This document shows, in pieces, positions 1 to 7,926 of a stretch of 64,000 nt of DNA. Source of the DNA: Paraburkholderia acidisoli. Lineage in GTDB: Bacteria > Pseudomonadota > Gammaproteobacteria > Burkholderiales > Burkholderiaceae. The DNA is taken from the NCBI RefSeq assembly GCF_009789675.1, contig NZ_CP046914.1:1674001-1738000 (forward strand), in the 5' to 3' direction. The translations under genes and the position numbers were made by a program. The notes under the pieces were generated by a model. It ran no database searches. It was given only the letters and a program-made list of their open reading frames with translations, and was not told the origin of the DNA. Positions within the stretch are counted from its first letter, which is position 1. Each line of letters opens with the position of its first letter.

Positions 1-2
1 TG

Positions 3-221
3 ATCGCGCCGCATATCGCGCGGCTGTCCGGCGCGCGGCGGCCGCTCGCGCAGCTGTATTGCGCGGCCGTGCTGGGCGCGCTGCTGATGGTCGTTGCCGA
101 CTGGCTCGGCCGCCAGATCGTCTTTCCCGAGCAACTCGCGGCGGGACTCGTGGCGACGTTGATCGGCGGTCCGTGGCTCGTCGCGACGATGCTGTGGCGA
201 GCGGCAGCGCGAGAAACATGA
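3..221 (+). CDS. FecCD-family iron-siderophore ABC permease, C-terminal fragment
   Basis: The window opens inside this gene; 72 codons in frame 3 remain before a TGA. The visible part is hydrophobic, with a helix near the middle and an ending of the GLVATLIGGPWLV type followed by a short basic tail, which is how FecCD (FhuB/FepD/BtuC-like) inner-membrane permeases end. Such proteins move ferric siderophores or cobalamin across the inner membrane with an ATPase partner. The TonB-dependent receptor just downstream on the same strand supports an iron-siderophore locus. The start and most of the protein lie outside the window, so the exact family member cannot be named. Confidence 0.8.
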   Translation: MAPHIARLSGARRPLAQLYCAAVLGALLMVVADWLGRQIVFPEQLAAGLVATLIGGPWLVATMLWRAAARET

Positions 222-368
222 GTGGTGAGGTTGCACCGTGCGAGGTGTCGCATGAAGCGACTCGGTTAGCTATCCGAAATAAATAACAAAGAACGGTCCC
301 CCAGCAATTCACGCCCGCTTCTGGCGGGTGGATGCCGTTCGGCCTTTTAACAGTGGGATTGATAGCGA

Positions 369-2570
369 ATGAAAACGAGAACAGACCAGGCCGCCGCGCA
401 ACGCGCGCCGGGATCGGGATGGCGCAGAATGGCGCCGCACATGACGCCGCTCGCGCTGGCGGCGTTGAGCCTCGCCTCGCCGTATGCGCGCGCACAGAGC
501 ACGCAAGCGCCGGCGGATGCCAGCGTGCTGCCCGCCGTGACGGTGACGGGCACCGCGAGCGCCGACGCCACCACGGAAGGCACCGGCACCTACGCCACGA
601 AGAACGCCACCATCGCCGGAAAAACGGCGCAGCCGATCAAGGAAGTGCCGAACTCGGTTTCCGTGCTCACGCGCCAGCAAATGGACGACATGAACGTGTC
701 GACGATCCAGGACGCGCTGCGCTACGTCACGGGCGTGAATTCGATCAACTACGGCGACGGCACCGCGTATTACCGCGCGCGCGGCTCGCAACTGGGCGTG
801 GAATTCGACGGCGTGTCGATCGTGAGCGGCCTGCAATATCAATTGCAGTTCGACCTCGCCATGTACGACCGTATTGAAATCCTGCGCGGCGTGGCGGGCG
901 CCATCGACGGTATCGGCGAACCGGGCGGCATCGTCAATCTCGTGCGCAAGCGTCCGCAGGACCAGTTCCATGTCGCCACGGAAACGCAGGTCGATTCGTT
1001 CGGCAGCGTGCGCCAGATGGTGGACGTGACCGGGCCGCTCAACAAGGACGGCACCGTGCGCGGGCGCGCGGTGATCGTGGGCAGTGACGGCACGCAGTCG
1101 ATCGACCGCACGCGCAGCAAGGAAGTCATGGCGTATGGCGCGATCGATTGGGACATCACGCCGCGCACCACCATCTCGGCTTCCGGCACCTACCAGGTGT
1201 CGCCGACTTCGGGCATCGACTACGGCGCGGGCGGCGTGCTCAACAGCAGCCTGACTGCGCTCTCCGGTCAGCGCGTGCCGAGTTCGTACACGCAGAACTT
1301 CAGCCCGAGCTGGAACTACGCCTACACGTCGATCGAGGAAGGCAACGTCAATCTCGTGCATCGTTTCGAGAGCGACTGGAAGTCGTCGACGACGGTGTTC
1401 TATCGCCATGAACTCTCGAAAGCGAACTACGCGTATTCGGGACCCGGCGCGACGTCGACCGGTCTCGCGGAATTCGGCGATCAGGCCCAGCGCACGGCAT
1501 ACGACTGGTTCGGCGCGGACACCAACGTGTCCGGTCCGGTTCATCTGTTCGGGCAAACGCACACGCTCACGTTCGGCGCGAACTATTCGGTAACCACGTC
1601 TTCGGCGCTCTCGGGTTATCAGGCGGTGACAGGACCGTATAGCGCCCTGGGTTTGTTCAGCCTCTACGATCCTAACGCGGTGCCGAAGGTGTACGTGCCG
1701 TACACGTTCGGCACCAACACGCGCACGGTGCAGTACGGCGTGTACGCGCAGGCGCGCATCAAGCTCGCGGACCCGCTCACGCTCGTGCTCGGCGGCCGTG
1801 AAGCCTTCCTGCAAGGCCGCACGCAATCCACCTTGCCGACCGTGGAAGACTGGACCACGAGCGCGCAGGTCAATCATCGTTTCCTGCCTTCGGCGGGGCT
1901 CGTGTGGGACATCGTGCCGTCGATCACGGCGTACGCGAACTATGCGCGTTTTCTCGATGCGCAGACGCAAACCACCTACTCGGGCGCGGGCTTGCCGCCG
2001 CGCACGGGCGAACAGTACGAAGTGGGCGTGAAGGGCAGTTTCCTCGGTGGCCGGTTGAACACCACGGCGGCGCTGTTCCGTATCAACGACAACAATCGCG
2101 CGGTGGACGATCCCGCTCACCAGTACTACTACATTGCCGCGGGCAAGGTGCGCGACCAGGGCCTGGAACTCGAAGTGACGGGCCAGCCGCTGCCGAACTG
2201 GAACGTCTATGCGGGCTACACCTATCTCGACGAGCATTACGAGAACGATGCGCCCGATCTCACCGACGGCGAGGATCCCAAGCATCTGTTCAAGCTCTGG
2301 ACCAACTACCGGTTCTCGCAGGGCCTCTTGAGCGGCGTGACGGTGGGCGGTGGCATGCTCGCGCAAACGCGTATCTCTCGCGGTGTGGAGCAGGGCGCGT
2401 ATGCGATCTTCAATGCGGAAGTGGGCTATCAGTTCAACAAGCACGTGAATGCCTCGCTGCAACTGAACAACATCTTCAATCGCGGCTATTACATTCGCCC
2501 GCCCGGCGCGTATTACAGCGTGTTCGGCGATGCGCGCAACGTGATGCTCACGGTCCGTTCGGACTTCTGA
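369..2570 (+). CDS. TonB-dependent siderophore receptor (FhuE/FpvA type)
   Basis: A 733-residue outer-membrane receptor. It begins with a long signal peptide (basic start, hydrophobic stretch, cleavage near ARAQS), then a TonB-box-like LPAVTVTG, then a plug domain (VPNSVSVLTRQQM, followed by IQDALRYVTGV). A 22-strand barrel with alternating aromatic strands follows, ending in the terminal Phe (TVRSDF) typical of outer-membrane proteins. Length and order match TonB-dependent siderophore receptors of the FhuE/FpvA/FoxA group. Such receptors import a ferric siderophore into the periplasm with energy from TonB-ExbBD, and the adjoining permease fragment would carry it onward. The ligand cannot be read from sequence. 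No clear Fur box was recognised in the 147-bp upstream gap. Confidence 0.93.
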   Translation: MKTRTDQAAAQRAPGSGWRRMAPHMTPLALAALSLASPYARAQSTQAPADASVLPAVTVTGTASADATTEGTGTYATKNATIAGKTAQPIKEVPNSVSVLTRQQMDDMNVSTIQDALRYVTGVNSINYGDGTAYYRARGSQLGVEFDGVSIVSGLQYQLQFDLAMYDRIEILRGVAGAIDGIGEPGGIVNLVRKRPQDQFHVATETQVDSFGSVRQMVDVTGPLNKDGTVRGRAVIVGSDGTQSIDRTRSKEVMAYGAIDWDITPRTTISASGTYQVSPTSGIDYGAGGVLNSSLTALSGQRVPSSYTQNFSPSWNYAYTSIEEGNVNLVHRFESDWKSSTTVFYRHELSKANYAYSGPGATSTGLAEFGDQAQRTAYDWFGADTNVSGPVHLFGQTHTLTFGANYSVTTSSALSGYQAVTGPYSALGLFSLYDPNAVPKVYVPYTFGTNTRTVQYGVYAQARIKLADPLTLVLGGREAFLQGRTQSTLPTVEDWTTSAQVNHRFLPSAGLVWDIVPSITAYANYARFLDAQTQTTYSGAGLPPRTGEQYEVGVKGSFLGGRLNTTAALFRINDNNRAVDDPAHQYYYIAAGKVRDQGLELEVTGQPLPNWNVYAGYTYLDEHYENDAPDLTDGEDPKHLFKLWTNYRFSQGLLSGVTVGGGMLAQTRISRGVEQGAYAIFNAEVGYQFNKHVNASLQLNNIFNRGYYIRPPGAYYSVFGDARNVMLTVRSDF

Positions 2571-2588
2571 CGATGTGATGTCGATATA

Positions 2589-2618
2589 AAAAGGGCGAAC
2601 GCAAGCGTTCGCCCTTTT
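2589..2618. terminator. bidirectional Rho-independent terminator
   Basis: A perfect 13-bp inverted repeat (AAAAGGGCGAACG / CGTTCGCCCTTTT) with a 4-base CAAG loop. A-rich and T-rich flanks make it work in both directions. It lies between the convergent receptor gene and the binding-protein gene. Confidence 0.9.
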
Positions 2619-2640
2619 CGCTTTCGAACACGCCGATGAC

Positions 2641-3423
2641 TCAGTGCGCGATCGGATCGAGGCCGGTTTTCTCCACCGTCGCCTGGGCCTGCGGCGAAGC
2701 GAGGAATTGCAGCAGCGCACGGGCTTCCTGCGGATGCTTCGCGCCCACCGGAATCCCGGCGGCGTAGCGCGTGACCGACTGCAAGGACTCCGGCACCTTG
2801 CCGACGAACGTCACGCCCGGCACGGGCAGCAGTTCGGCCACCTGCTGAAAGCCGACTTCGTAGTCGCCTTTCGCCACCACGCCCGCCACGGGGATGCGCG
2901 GCACCATGGTCGCTTTCGGCGCCACCTGATCTTCGATACCGAGCTTCTTGAACATTTCGTTCTTGATGTACACGCCGCTCGCGCTGTCCGAATACGCGAT
3001 CGATTTCGCGTGCAGCAGCGTCTGCCGCAACGCGTCGACCGTGCTGATATCGGGCTTCGGCGCGCCGGCGCGCACCACCATGCCGATGCGCGAATCGGCA
3101 AGGTCGACACGCGAATCGGGCATCACCTTGCCGTCCTTGATGAGCCCGTCGAGCGCATAACCGACCATGATGACCACGTCGGCCGGTTCGCCGCGCGCGA
3201 GCCGGTTCGGGATCGCTTGCGGCGACTTGCCCATGGAAGGCCCGAGGATCGTGTCGAGCGAATTGCCGGTCTGCTGCGTGAAGGTCGGGCCGAGCGCCTG
3301 ATAAGCGGCCGTGAAGCCGCCCGAGGTCATCACGTGCAGCTCCGCCGCGTGCGTGATCACGCTGCAACAGGCGCTCGCGGCAACGAACGTCTGCGAGGCG
3401 AAGCGAAGCAGGGCGAGTCTCAT
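2641..3423 (-). CDS. ModA-like periplasmic substrate-binding protein
   Basis: A 260-residue protein with a Sec signal peptide (short basic start, hydrophobic core, HAAELHV after the cleavage region). It follows the type-II periplasmic binding fold of molybdate-binding ModA and relatives: MTSGGFTAAYQAL near the N-terminus, a GEPADVVIM segment, then YSDSASGVYI. The C-terminal helices end in KTGLDPIAH. No permease or ATPase is encoded beside it. Instead its ATG overlaps the stop of an upstream sugar kinase (ATGA), implying translational coupling to carbohydrate genes. It may bind an oxyanion or a small organic acid. Proteins of this group are often called molybdate-binding on similarity alone, so the ligand is open. 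Confidence 0.85.
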   Translation of the reverse strand: MRLALLRFASQTFVAASACCSVITHAAELHVMTSGGFTAAYQALGPTFTQQTGNSLDTILGPSMGKSPQAIPNRLARGEPADVVIMVGYALDGLIKDGKVMPDSRVDLADSRIGMVVRAGAPKPDISTVDALRQTLLHAKSIAYSDSASGVYIKNEMFKKLGIEDQVAPKATMVPRIPVAGVVAKGDYEVGFQQVAELLPVPGVTFVGKVPESLQSVTRYAAGIPVGAKHPQEARALLQFLASPQAQATVEKTGLDPIAH

Positions 3424-4271
3424 GGCTTCGCGGCCTCGTTGCCTTGCGCGGACGTGTCGGTGCACTGACGCGTTTCGCGGATCGATTGCGGATGCCAGAG
3501 CCGCGCGCCGCCCTCGATACCGCGGTCGTTGGAGACGGTCGCCACGTTGGGCGGCAGCTTGAATGCAAGCCGCTCCGCATTGCCGCCGCCGATCCACAGC
3601 TTGTCGTAATGCACGAGCGAATCGAGAATGCCGATGATCTTCTCGACGCGCTCGTTCCAGCGCTTGTTGCCCGCTTTGCGTCGTGCCGCGTCGCCGATGT
3701 ACTCGTCGTACGCGTGCTTCTTGCTGACCGGATGATGCGCGAGTTCGAGATGCGGCATCAGTTCGCCGTCGCGAAAGAGCGCCGTGCCCGCGCCCGTGCC
3801 GAGCGTGAGGACGAACTCGAGGCCCTTGCCTTCGATGGCGGCGAGACCTTGCATCTCGGCGTCGTTGATCATGCGCACCGAAGGATTGCCGAGTCGTTCG
3901 CCGAGCATGGCCGCGAGCGGCACGTCGCGCCAGTCTTCGTTGCCCAGATGCGGCGCGGTGATCACGCGGTTGTCGCGCACGAAGCCGGGAAAGCCGATCG
4001 ACACGTGCGTGACCGGATACTGCCTGGTGAGCGGTTCGACGAGCGTGTAGAGCGTCTCGACGAGCAGCTTGGGCGGGCACGGATGCGGCGTGGCCACGCG
4101 CACGCGCTCCGTGCGCATGGTGCCGTTTGCGTCGATGATCGCGGCCTTCAGCCCCGTGCCGCCCACGTCGATGGCGAGAATGTTTTCGATGCCCGCCGAA
4201 GCCGGAATCGCGCTCGCCGCGTTCTTGCCCTGGGTGTCCTTCGTGCTCGTTGCGTTGTTCTTCTTTGCCAC
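3420..4271 (-). CDS. polyphosphate-glucokinase-like ROK family kinase
   Basis: A 283-residue sugar kinase. A GTG start at 4271 is chosen because a GGAGG lies seven bases upstream; an ATG-started longer frame would run into the zwf tail. After about 30 low-complexity residues comes the phosphate-1 motif AIDVGGTGLK, then SIGFPGFV, NDAEMQGLA and the phosphate-2 motif LTLGTGAGTALF. The C-terminal half (ELAHHP, DEYIGDAARRK, LWIGGGNA) follows the layout of polyphosphate glucokinases (PpgK). These phosphorylate glucose using polyphosphate or ATP. Immediately downstream of zwf, it would feed glucose-6-phosphate into the Entner-Doudoroff or pentose phosphate route. The usual GH after EL reads AH here, a small departure from the family pattern. 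Confidence 0.85.
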   Translation of the reverse strand: MAKKNNATSTKDTQGKNAASAIPASAGIENILAIDVGGTGLKAAIIDANGTMRTERVRVATPHPCPPKLLVETLYTLVEPLTRQYPVTHVSIGFPGFVRDNRVITAPHLGNEDWRDVPLAAMLGERLGNPSVRMINDAEMQGLAAIEGKGLEFVLTLGTGAGTALFRDGELMPHLELAHHPVSKKHAYDEYIGDAARRKAGNKRWNERVEKIIGILDSLVHYDKLWIGGGNAERLAFKLPPNVATVSNDRGIEGGARLWHPQSIRETRQCTDTSAQGNEAAKP

Positions 4272-4308
4272 TCGGTCCTCCGTTGATGTCGTGCTTGCGG
4301 TCTCGGGT

Positions 4309-5979
4309 TTACTTCTTGTTTGCATCGGGCTTCGAGTCGGGCTTTGAGTCGGGCTTCGAGTCGGGCTTAGACTCCGGCGGCGTGAGTTTGCGCCATGCAT
4401 GCCCGTCGCGAGCCAGCAGGTCGTCGGCTTCCTTCGGCCCCTGGCTGCCGGCCGCGTAGCCATGCACGGGCACCGCGCCGCCATCCTTCGGGTGCAAGAC
4501 GTCGTCTACGGCAGCCCAGGTCGACTCGATGCTGTCCGCGCGCTGGAACAGCGTTTCGTCGCCGAGCATGCAGTCGTAGAGCAGCGTTTCGTAGCCCACG
4601 TTCGCGCGCTGCGTGAAGAAGTCATCGTAATCGAACGTGGAATGCACCGCACCCATTTCCATGAGCGGGCCGGGCGTCTTCACGTTGAAGTCGAAGGTCG
4701 TGCCGTGCGAAGGATCGATGCGCAGCGTGAGCACGTTCGGCGTGAGCGCGTCCACGGGCGTGTCGCGAAAGAGCCGGAACGGCACGCTTTTCAGCTGCAC
4801 GGAAATTTCGGTGCGGCGCGCGGCGAGGCGCTTGCCCGTGCGCAGATAAAACGGCACGCCGGCCCAGCGCCAGTTGTCGATATGCACGCGCGCGGCGGCA
4901 TAGGTTTCGGTCGTACTGTCCTTCGCCACATTCGGTTCGTCCCTGTAGCCCACGCCCGCCGGGCCTTGCTCGTACTGGCCGAACACGACATCTTCGCGCG
5001 TGAGCGGCTTGATCGCGTCGAAGATTTCGGCCTTCTTGTTGCGCACGGCTTCCGCATCGAACGAATTGGGCGGTTCCATGGCGACCATGCCGAGCAACTG
5101 GAACAGATGGTTCGGCACCATGTCGCGGAACGCGCCGGTCTGCTCGTAGAAGCTGCCGCGGCCTTCGACGCCGATCACTTCCGAAGCCGTGATCTGCACG
5201 TTGTCGATGTACTCGCGGCGCCAGATCGGCTCGAACAGCGCATTCGCGAAGCGCACCGCGAGGATGCTCTGCACCGTGTCCTTGCCGAGAAAATGGTCGA
5301 TACGGTAAATCTGCGTTTCCTTCACGAAGTTCAGCAGATGCGCGTTCAGATCGCGCGCCGAGGCGAGGTCGGTGCCGAACGGCTTCTCGATCACGATGCG
5401 GCGGAAGCCGCTCTTGCCGTCGTCGCCTTCTTTCAGCAAGCCTGCTTTGCCGAGCCGTTCGACGATCGGCTTGAAAAAACGCGCGCCCACGGCGAGGTAG
5501 AACACCACGTTACCTTGCGTCTTGCCTTCGAGCAGCTTCGCGAGTTGCTGATAAGGCGCGTCTTCCTCGAATTCGGCCGCCATATATTGCAAGCGTTGCG
5601 CGACCCAGTTCCAGGCGTTGTCGTCGAGCTTGCCCGCGTGAAAGGTGCTGGCTTTGTCGGCGGCGAGCTGTTCGAGCGAACTGTGCAGGTCGTCGCGCCA
5701 TTGCTGCGTTTCGCGCTCGCCGTGATTGACGCCGATGATCTGCATGCCGTCGTCGAGCAGGCCGTCGACGGTCAGGTTGTACAGCGCGGGCATGAGCAGG
5801 CGCTTGGTGAGATCGCCGCCCGCGCCGAAGATCACGAGCGTGCAGGGCGGTGCGGGATGCTTGCCCGCGGGCGAGGCCGGCGCGCCGGGCGCCTGCTGCG
5901 CATGCGCGTCCACCTTCGCGCTCGGTTGCGGGTTTTGCTGCGCTTTCGCGGTGTCGGGGTTGGGCGTGCTGGTCGGCAT
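4309..5979 (-). CDS. zwf: glucose-6-phosphate 1-dehydrogenase
   Basis: A 556-residue enzyme oxidising glucose-6-phosphate to 6-phosphogluconolactone with NAD(P)+. The dinucleotide-binding start is LVIFGAGGDLTKR, followed by the active-site signature RIDHFLGKD. Other conserved blocks are VIEKPFG, EYIDNVQI and the C-terminal DYDDFF region. The start at 5979 has an AGGAA ribosome site; an upstream in-frame ATG at 6018 is less likely. Two oddities flank the enzyme: about 50 Ala/Pro/Gln-rich residues before the catalytic domain, and a C-terminal tail of SKPD repeats encoded by a 12-bp tandem repeat. The ROK kinase lies 37 bp downstream on the same strand, so the pair probably forms a glucose-phosphorylation/oxidation operon with the ModA-like gene. 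Confidence 0.96.
   Translation of the reverse strand: MPTSTPNPDTAKAQQNPQPSAKVDAHAQQAPGAPASPAGKHPAPPCTLVIFGAGGDLTKRLLMPALYNLTVDGLLDDGMQIIGVNHGERETQQWRDDLHSSLEQLAADKASTFHAGKLDDNAWNWVAQRLQYMAAEFEEDAPYQQLAKLLEGKTQGNVVFYLAVGARFFKPIVERLGKAGLLKEGDDGKSGFRRIVIEKPFGTDLASARDLNAHLLNFVKETQIYRIDHFLGKDTVQSILAVRFANALFEPIWRREYIDNVQITASEVIGVEGRGSFYEQTGAFRDMVPNHLFQLLGMVAMEPPNSFDAEAVRNKKAEIFDAIKPLTREDVVFGQYEQGPAGVGYRDEPNVAKDSTTETYAAARVHIDNWRWAGVPFYLRTGKRLAARRTEISVQLKSVPFRLFRDTPVDALTPNVLTLRIDPSHGTTFDFNVKTPGPLMEMGAVHSTFDYDDFFTQRANVGYETLLYDCMLGDETLFQRADSIESTWAAVDDVLHPKDGGAVPVHGYAAGSQGPKEADDLLARDGHAWRKLTPPESKPDSKPDSKPDSKPDANKK
4326..4373 (-). repeat. 12-bp tandem repeat encoding the SKPD tail of Zwf
   Basis: Four consecutive 12-bp units of the form CGGGCTTCGAGT (plus-strand sense; the second has one change and the fourth several). 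They lie in frame in the last codons of zwf and encode SKPD repeats. The unit length keeps the frame, so copy number could vary without breaking the enzyme. Confidence 0.9.
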
Positions 5980-6382
5980 GATGGCGCTTCCTTGGATTTG
6001 GTCGATCAGGGTAAGCAATTGCAGTGCCTTAAATGACCGTTTAAACCGGCGTGCGGTTCCATTCGATCGCCGTGTCAGCGATCTGTAATGGCTGGGCCAC
6101 GTGTTTTGCTGGTTTCGGCAATGATCTTTTTAACCAGACGATTGAATGCGGGATGGGATCAAGCGTAATCCAACCCATGCCGAAGCGCGTTTTCGGATGA
6201 TCCCGCGCGACGGTCCGACGGTCGATTTCGAAACGTCGTGGCGCGAAAACGCCGTATCGAAAGCCGCGCGGCGAGTATGCGAAAAACGCATGCTCCGCTC
6301 GACAATTAATCGTTTGTGAGGCGCCAAACCGCCGCCGATACTGCCCTGACTTTCCGTTCATGCGACGAACCGGCGGTATTCC
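5980..6382. other. 403-bp intergenic region between divergent zwf and aldA-like gene
   Basis: No gene is seen here. The DNA is visibly more AT-rich than its surroundings, as expected for two divergent promoters. An imperfect inverted repeat (CCATTCGATCGC and GCGATCTGTAATGG, about 6058-6092) and an ACAA-N8-TTGT dyad (6302-6317) are the only structured elements noticed. Neither matches an operator I can name with confidence. Confidence 0.5.
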
Positions 6383-7804
6383 ATGCGACTTCATCACAAC
6401 TTCATCAACGGGCAATTCGACGAAACGAGCGCCGCGCGCATCGACGTCTTCAATCCCGCCAACGCCGAGCTGATCGGCCATGTGAGCGCCGCGAGCCCGG
6501 CCGACGCCGAGCGCGCCGTGGCCGCCGCCGCCGCCGCGCAACCCGCCTGGCGCCGCCTGCCGGCAGCCGAGCGCGGCGCGATCCTCAACCGCTTCGCCGA
6601 CGCGATCGTGGCGCGCGCCCCCGCCATTGGCGCGGCGCTGGCCGCCGAGTCGGGCAAGAGCGTCGCCGACGCCACCTCGGAAGCGCAGTATGCCGCCGAA
6701 ATCCTGCGCTATCACGCGCAGTGGGCGCGCCGCGTGGAAGGCGAGGTGATCCCGAGCGACAGCCCGCGCGAAAACCTCATCCTCATGCGCGAACCGATCG
6801 GCGTGGTGGCTTGCCTGATTCCGTTCAATTTCCCCATTTACACGTTGCTGCGCAAGATCGCGCCCGCGCTCATCACGGGTAATGCCGTGGTCGTGCGCCC
6901 GAGCAACAACACGCCGGGCTCGGCGTTCGAAGTGGCGCGCGCCGCGCAGGAAGCGGGGCTGCCCGCCGGCATCTTCAACGTGCTGGCCATGGATCACGAC
7001 ACGGCGGCCGTGCTCTGCACGCACAGCAAGGTGGGCATGATCACGTTGACGGGCAGCGTGGCGGCGGGCCGCAAGGTGCTCGACTACTGCAAGGAAAACA
7101 TCGCGAAGCCGTCGCTGGAACTGGGCGGCAAGACGCCCGCCATCGTCGAGGACGACGCCGACCTCGAAGCCGCCGCCGCGGCCATCGTCGGCTCGAAAAC
7201 CTCGCATTGCGGCCAGCTCTGCACGGCGATCGAACGGGTGTATGTGCACGCGTCGGTGCACGACCGCTTCGTCGCGCTGTTGCGCGAGAAGATGGCCGCC
7301 GTGCGCTTTGGCGACCGCGCGGAAGACGCCTCGCGCATGGGTCCGCTCGTGAGCGCGCAGGCGCGCACGCAGATTCACGCAATGGTCGAGCGCGCCGTCG
7401 CCGCGGGCGCCGTGATCGAAACGGGCGGCCGCGTGCCGGAAGGCCCCGGCCACTTCTATCCGGCCACGCTGCTGTCGAATTGCGGTCACGACATGGAGAT
7501 CGTGCAGGAAGAGATCTTCGGACCGGTGCTGCCGGTGGTGTCGTACGCCACGCTTGAAGACGCATTGCGCATGGCCAACGATCATCAGTTCGGTCTTTCG
7601 TCGGTGCTGTTCACGGAGCGTTATCGCTCGATCATGCACGTGTCGAACGAGATCGAAGCGGGCGAGCTGTACGTGAACCGCACGCCGGCCGATCCGTATC
7701 AGGGCTATCACGCGGGCTGGAAGCGCTCGGGCCTCGGCGGCGACGACGGCAAGCACGGCATGCTCGAATTCACGCAAACGCGTCTTGTCGTGATGCCGCA
7801 TTGA
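6383..7804 (+). CDS. AldA-like NAD-dependent aldehyde dehydrogenase
   Basis: A 473-residue member of the aldehyde dehydrogenase superfamily, closest in layout to E. coli AldA (lactaldehyde/glycolaldehyde dehydrogenase). Visible motifs: IPFNFPIYTLLRKIAPALITGN, the NAD-site GSVAAGRKV, LELGGKTPA with the catalytic Glu, and the nucleophile Cys in GQLCTAIERV. It ends YHAGWKRSGLGGDDGKHG, the same C-terminal signature as AldA. It is the first gene of a co-directional set with an MFS transporter, an enolase-superfamily dehydratase and a GMC oxidoreductase, so it probably oxidises a short hydroxyaldehyde released from a sugar acid. The exact substrate is an inference. Confidence 0.92.
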   Translation: MRLHHNFINGQFDETSAARIDVFNPANAELIGHVSAASPADAERAVAAAAAAQPAWRRLPAAERGAILNRFADAIVARAPAIGAALAAESGKSVADATSEAQYAAEILRYHAQWARRVEGEVIPSDSPRENLILMREPIGVVACLIPFNFPIYTLLRKIAPALITGNAVVVRPSNNTPGSAFEVARAAQEAGLPAGIFNVLAMDHDTAAVLCTHSKVGMITLTGSVAAGRKVLDYCKENIAKPSLELGGKTPAIVEDDADLEAAAAAIVGSKTSHCGQLCTAIERVYVHASVHDRFVALLREKMAAVRFGDRAEDASRMGPLVSAQARTQIHAMVERAVAAGAVIETGGRVPEGPGHFYPATLLSNCGHDMEIVQEEIFGPVLPVVSYATLEDALRMANDHQFGLSSVLFTERYRSIMHVSNEIEAGELYVNRTPADPYQGYHAGWKRSGLGGDDGKHGMLEFTQTRLVVMPH

Positions 7805-7839
7805 TCGCGCTTCGTTAATGCTTGCTGGAATTGTTTAAA

Positions 7840-7864
7840 GGCGCTCGCGCGAAAGGCGAGCGCC
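7840..7864 (+). terminator. hairpin after aldA-like gene
   Basis: A perfect 9-bp stem (GGCGCTCGC / GCGAGCGCC) with a 7-base loop, 36 bp after the stop codon. Only a short T run follows, so it may attenuate rather than stop transcription before the MFS gene. Confidence 0.5.
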
Positions 7865-7926
7865 GGTTTGAAAGTCGTTCGAATCAGCTCGTAGAAGAAA
7901 GCGCGCGTATCAACACCGCGCGCGGC

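Noticed and set aside
309..2720. Long minus-strand ORF (803 codons) across the receptor gene
   Set aside because: Arg/His-rich with no recognisable domain; it is the GC-rich mirror of the receptor gene, which has a signal peptide and full domain set.
2641..3423. Definite molybdate transporter ModA
   Set aside because: There is no modB or modC nearby and the context is glucose metabolism; only the fold can be claimed.
4399..6036. 545-codon plus-strand ORF opposite zwf
   Set aside because: Arg/Val-rich antisense shadow; the opposite strand encodes an unmistakable glucose-6-phosphate dehydrogenase.
5980..6382. HexR operator near zwf
   Set aside because: The expected TTGT-N7/8-ACAA order is not found; the only dyad is ACAA-N8-TTGT, the reverse arrangement.
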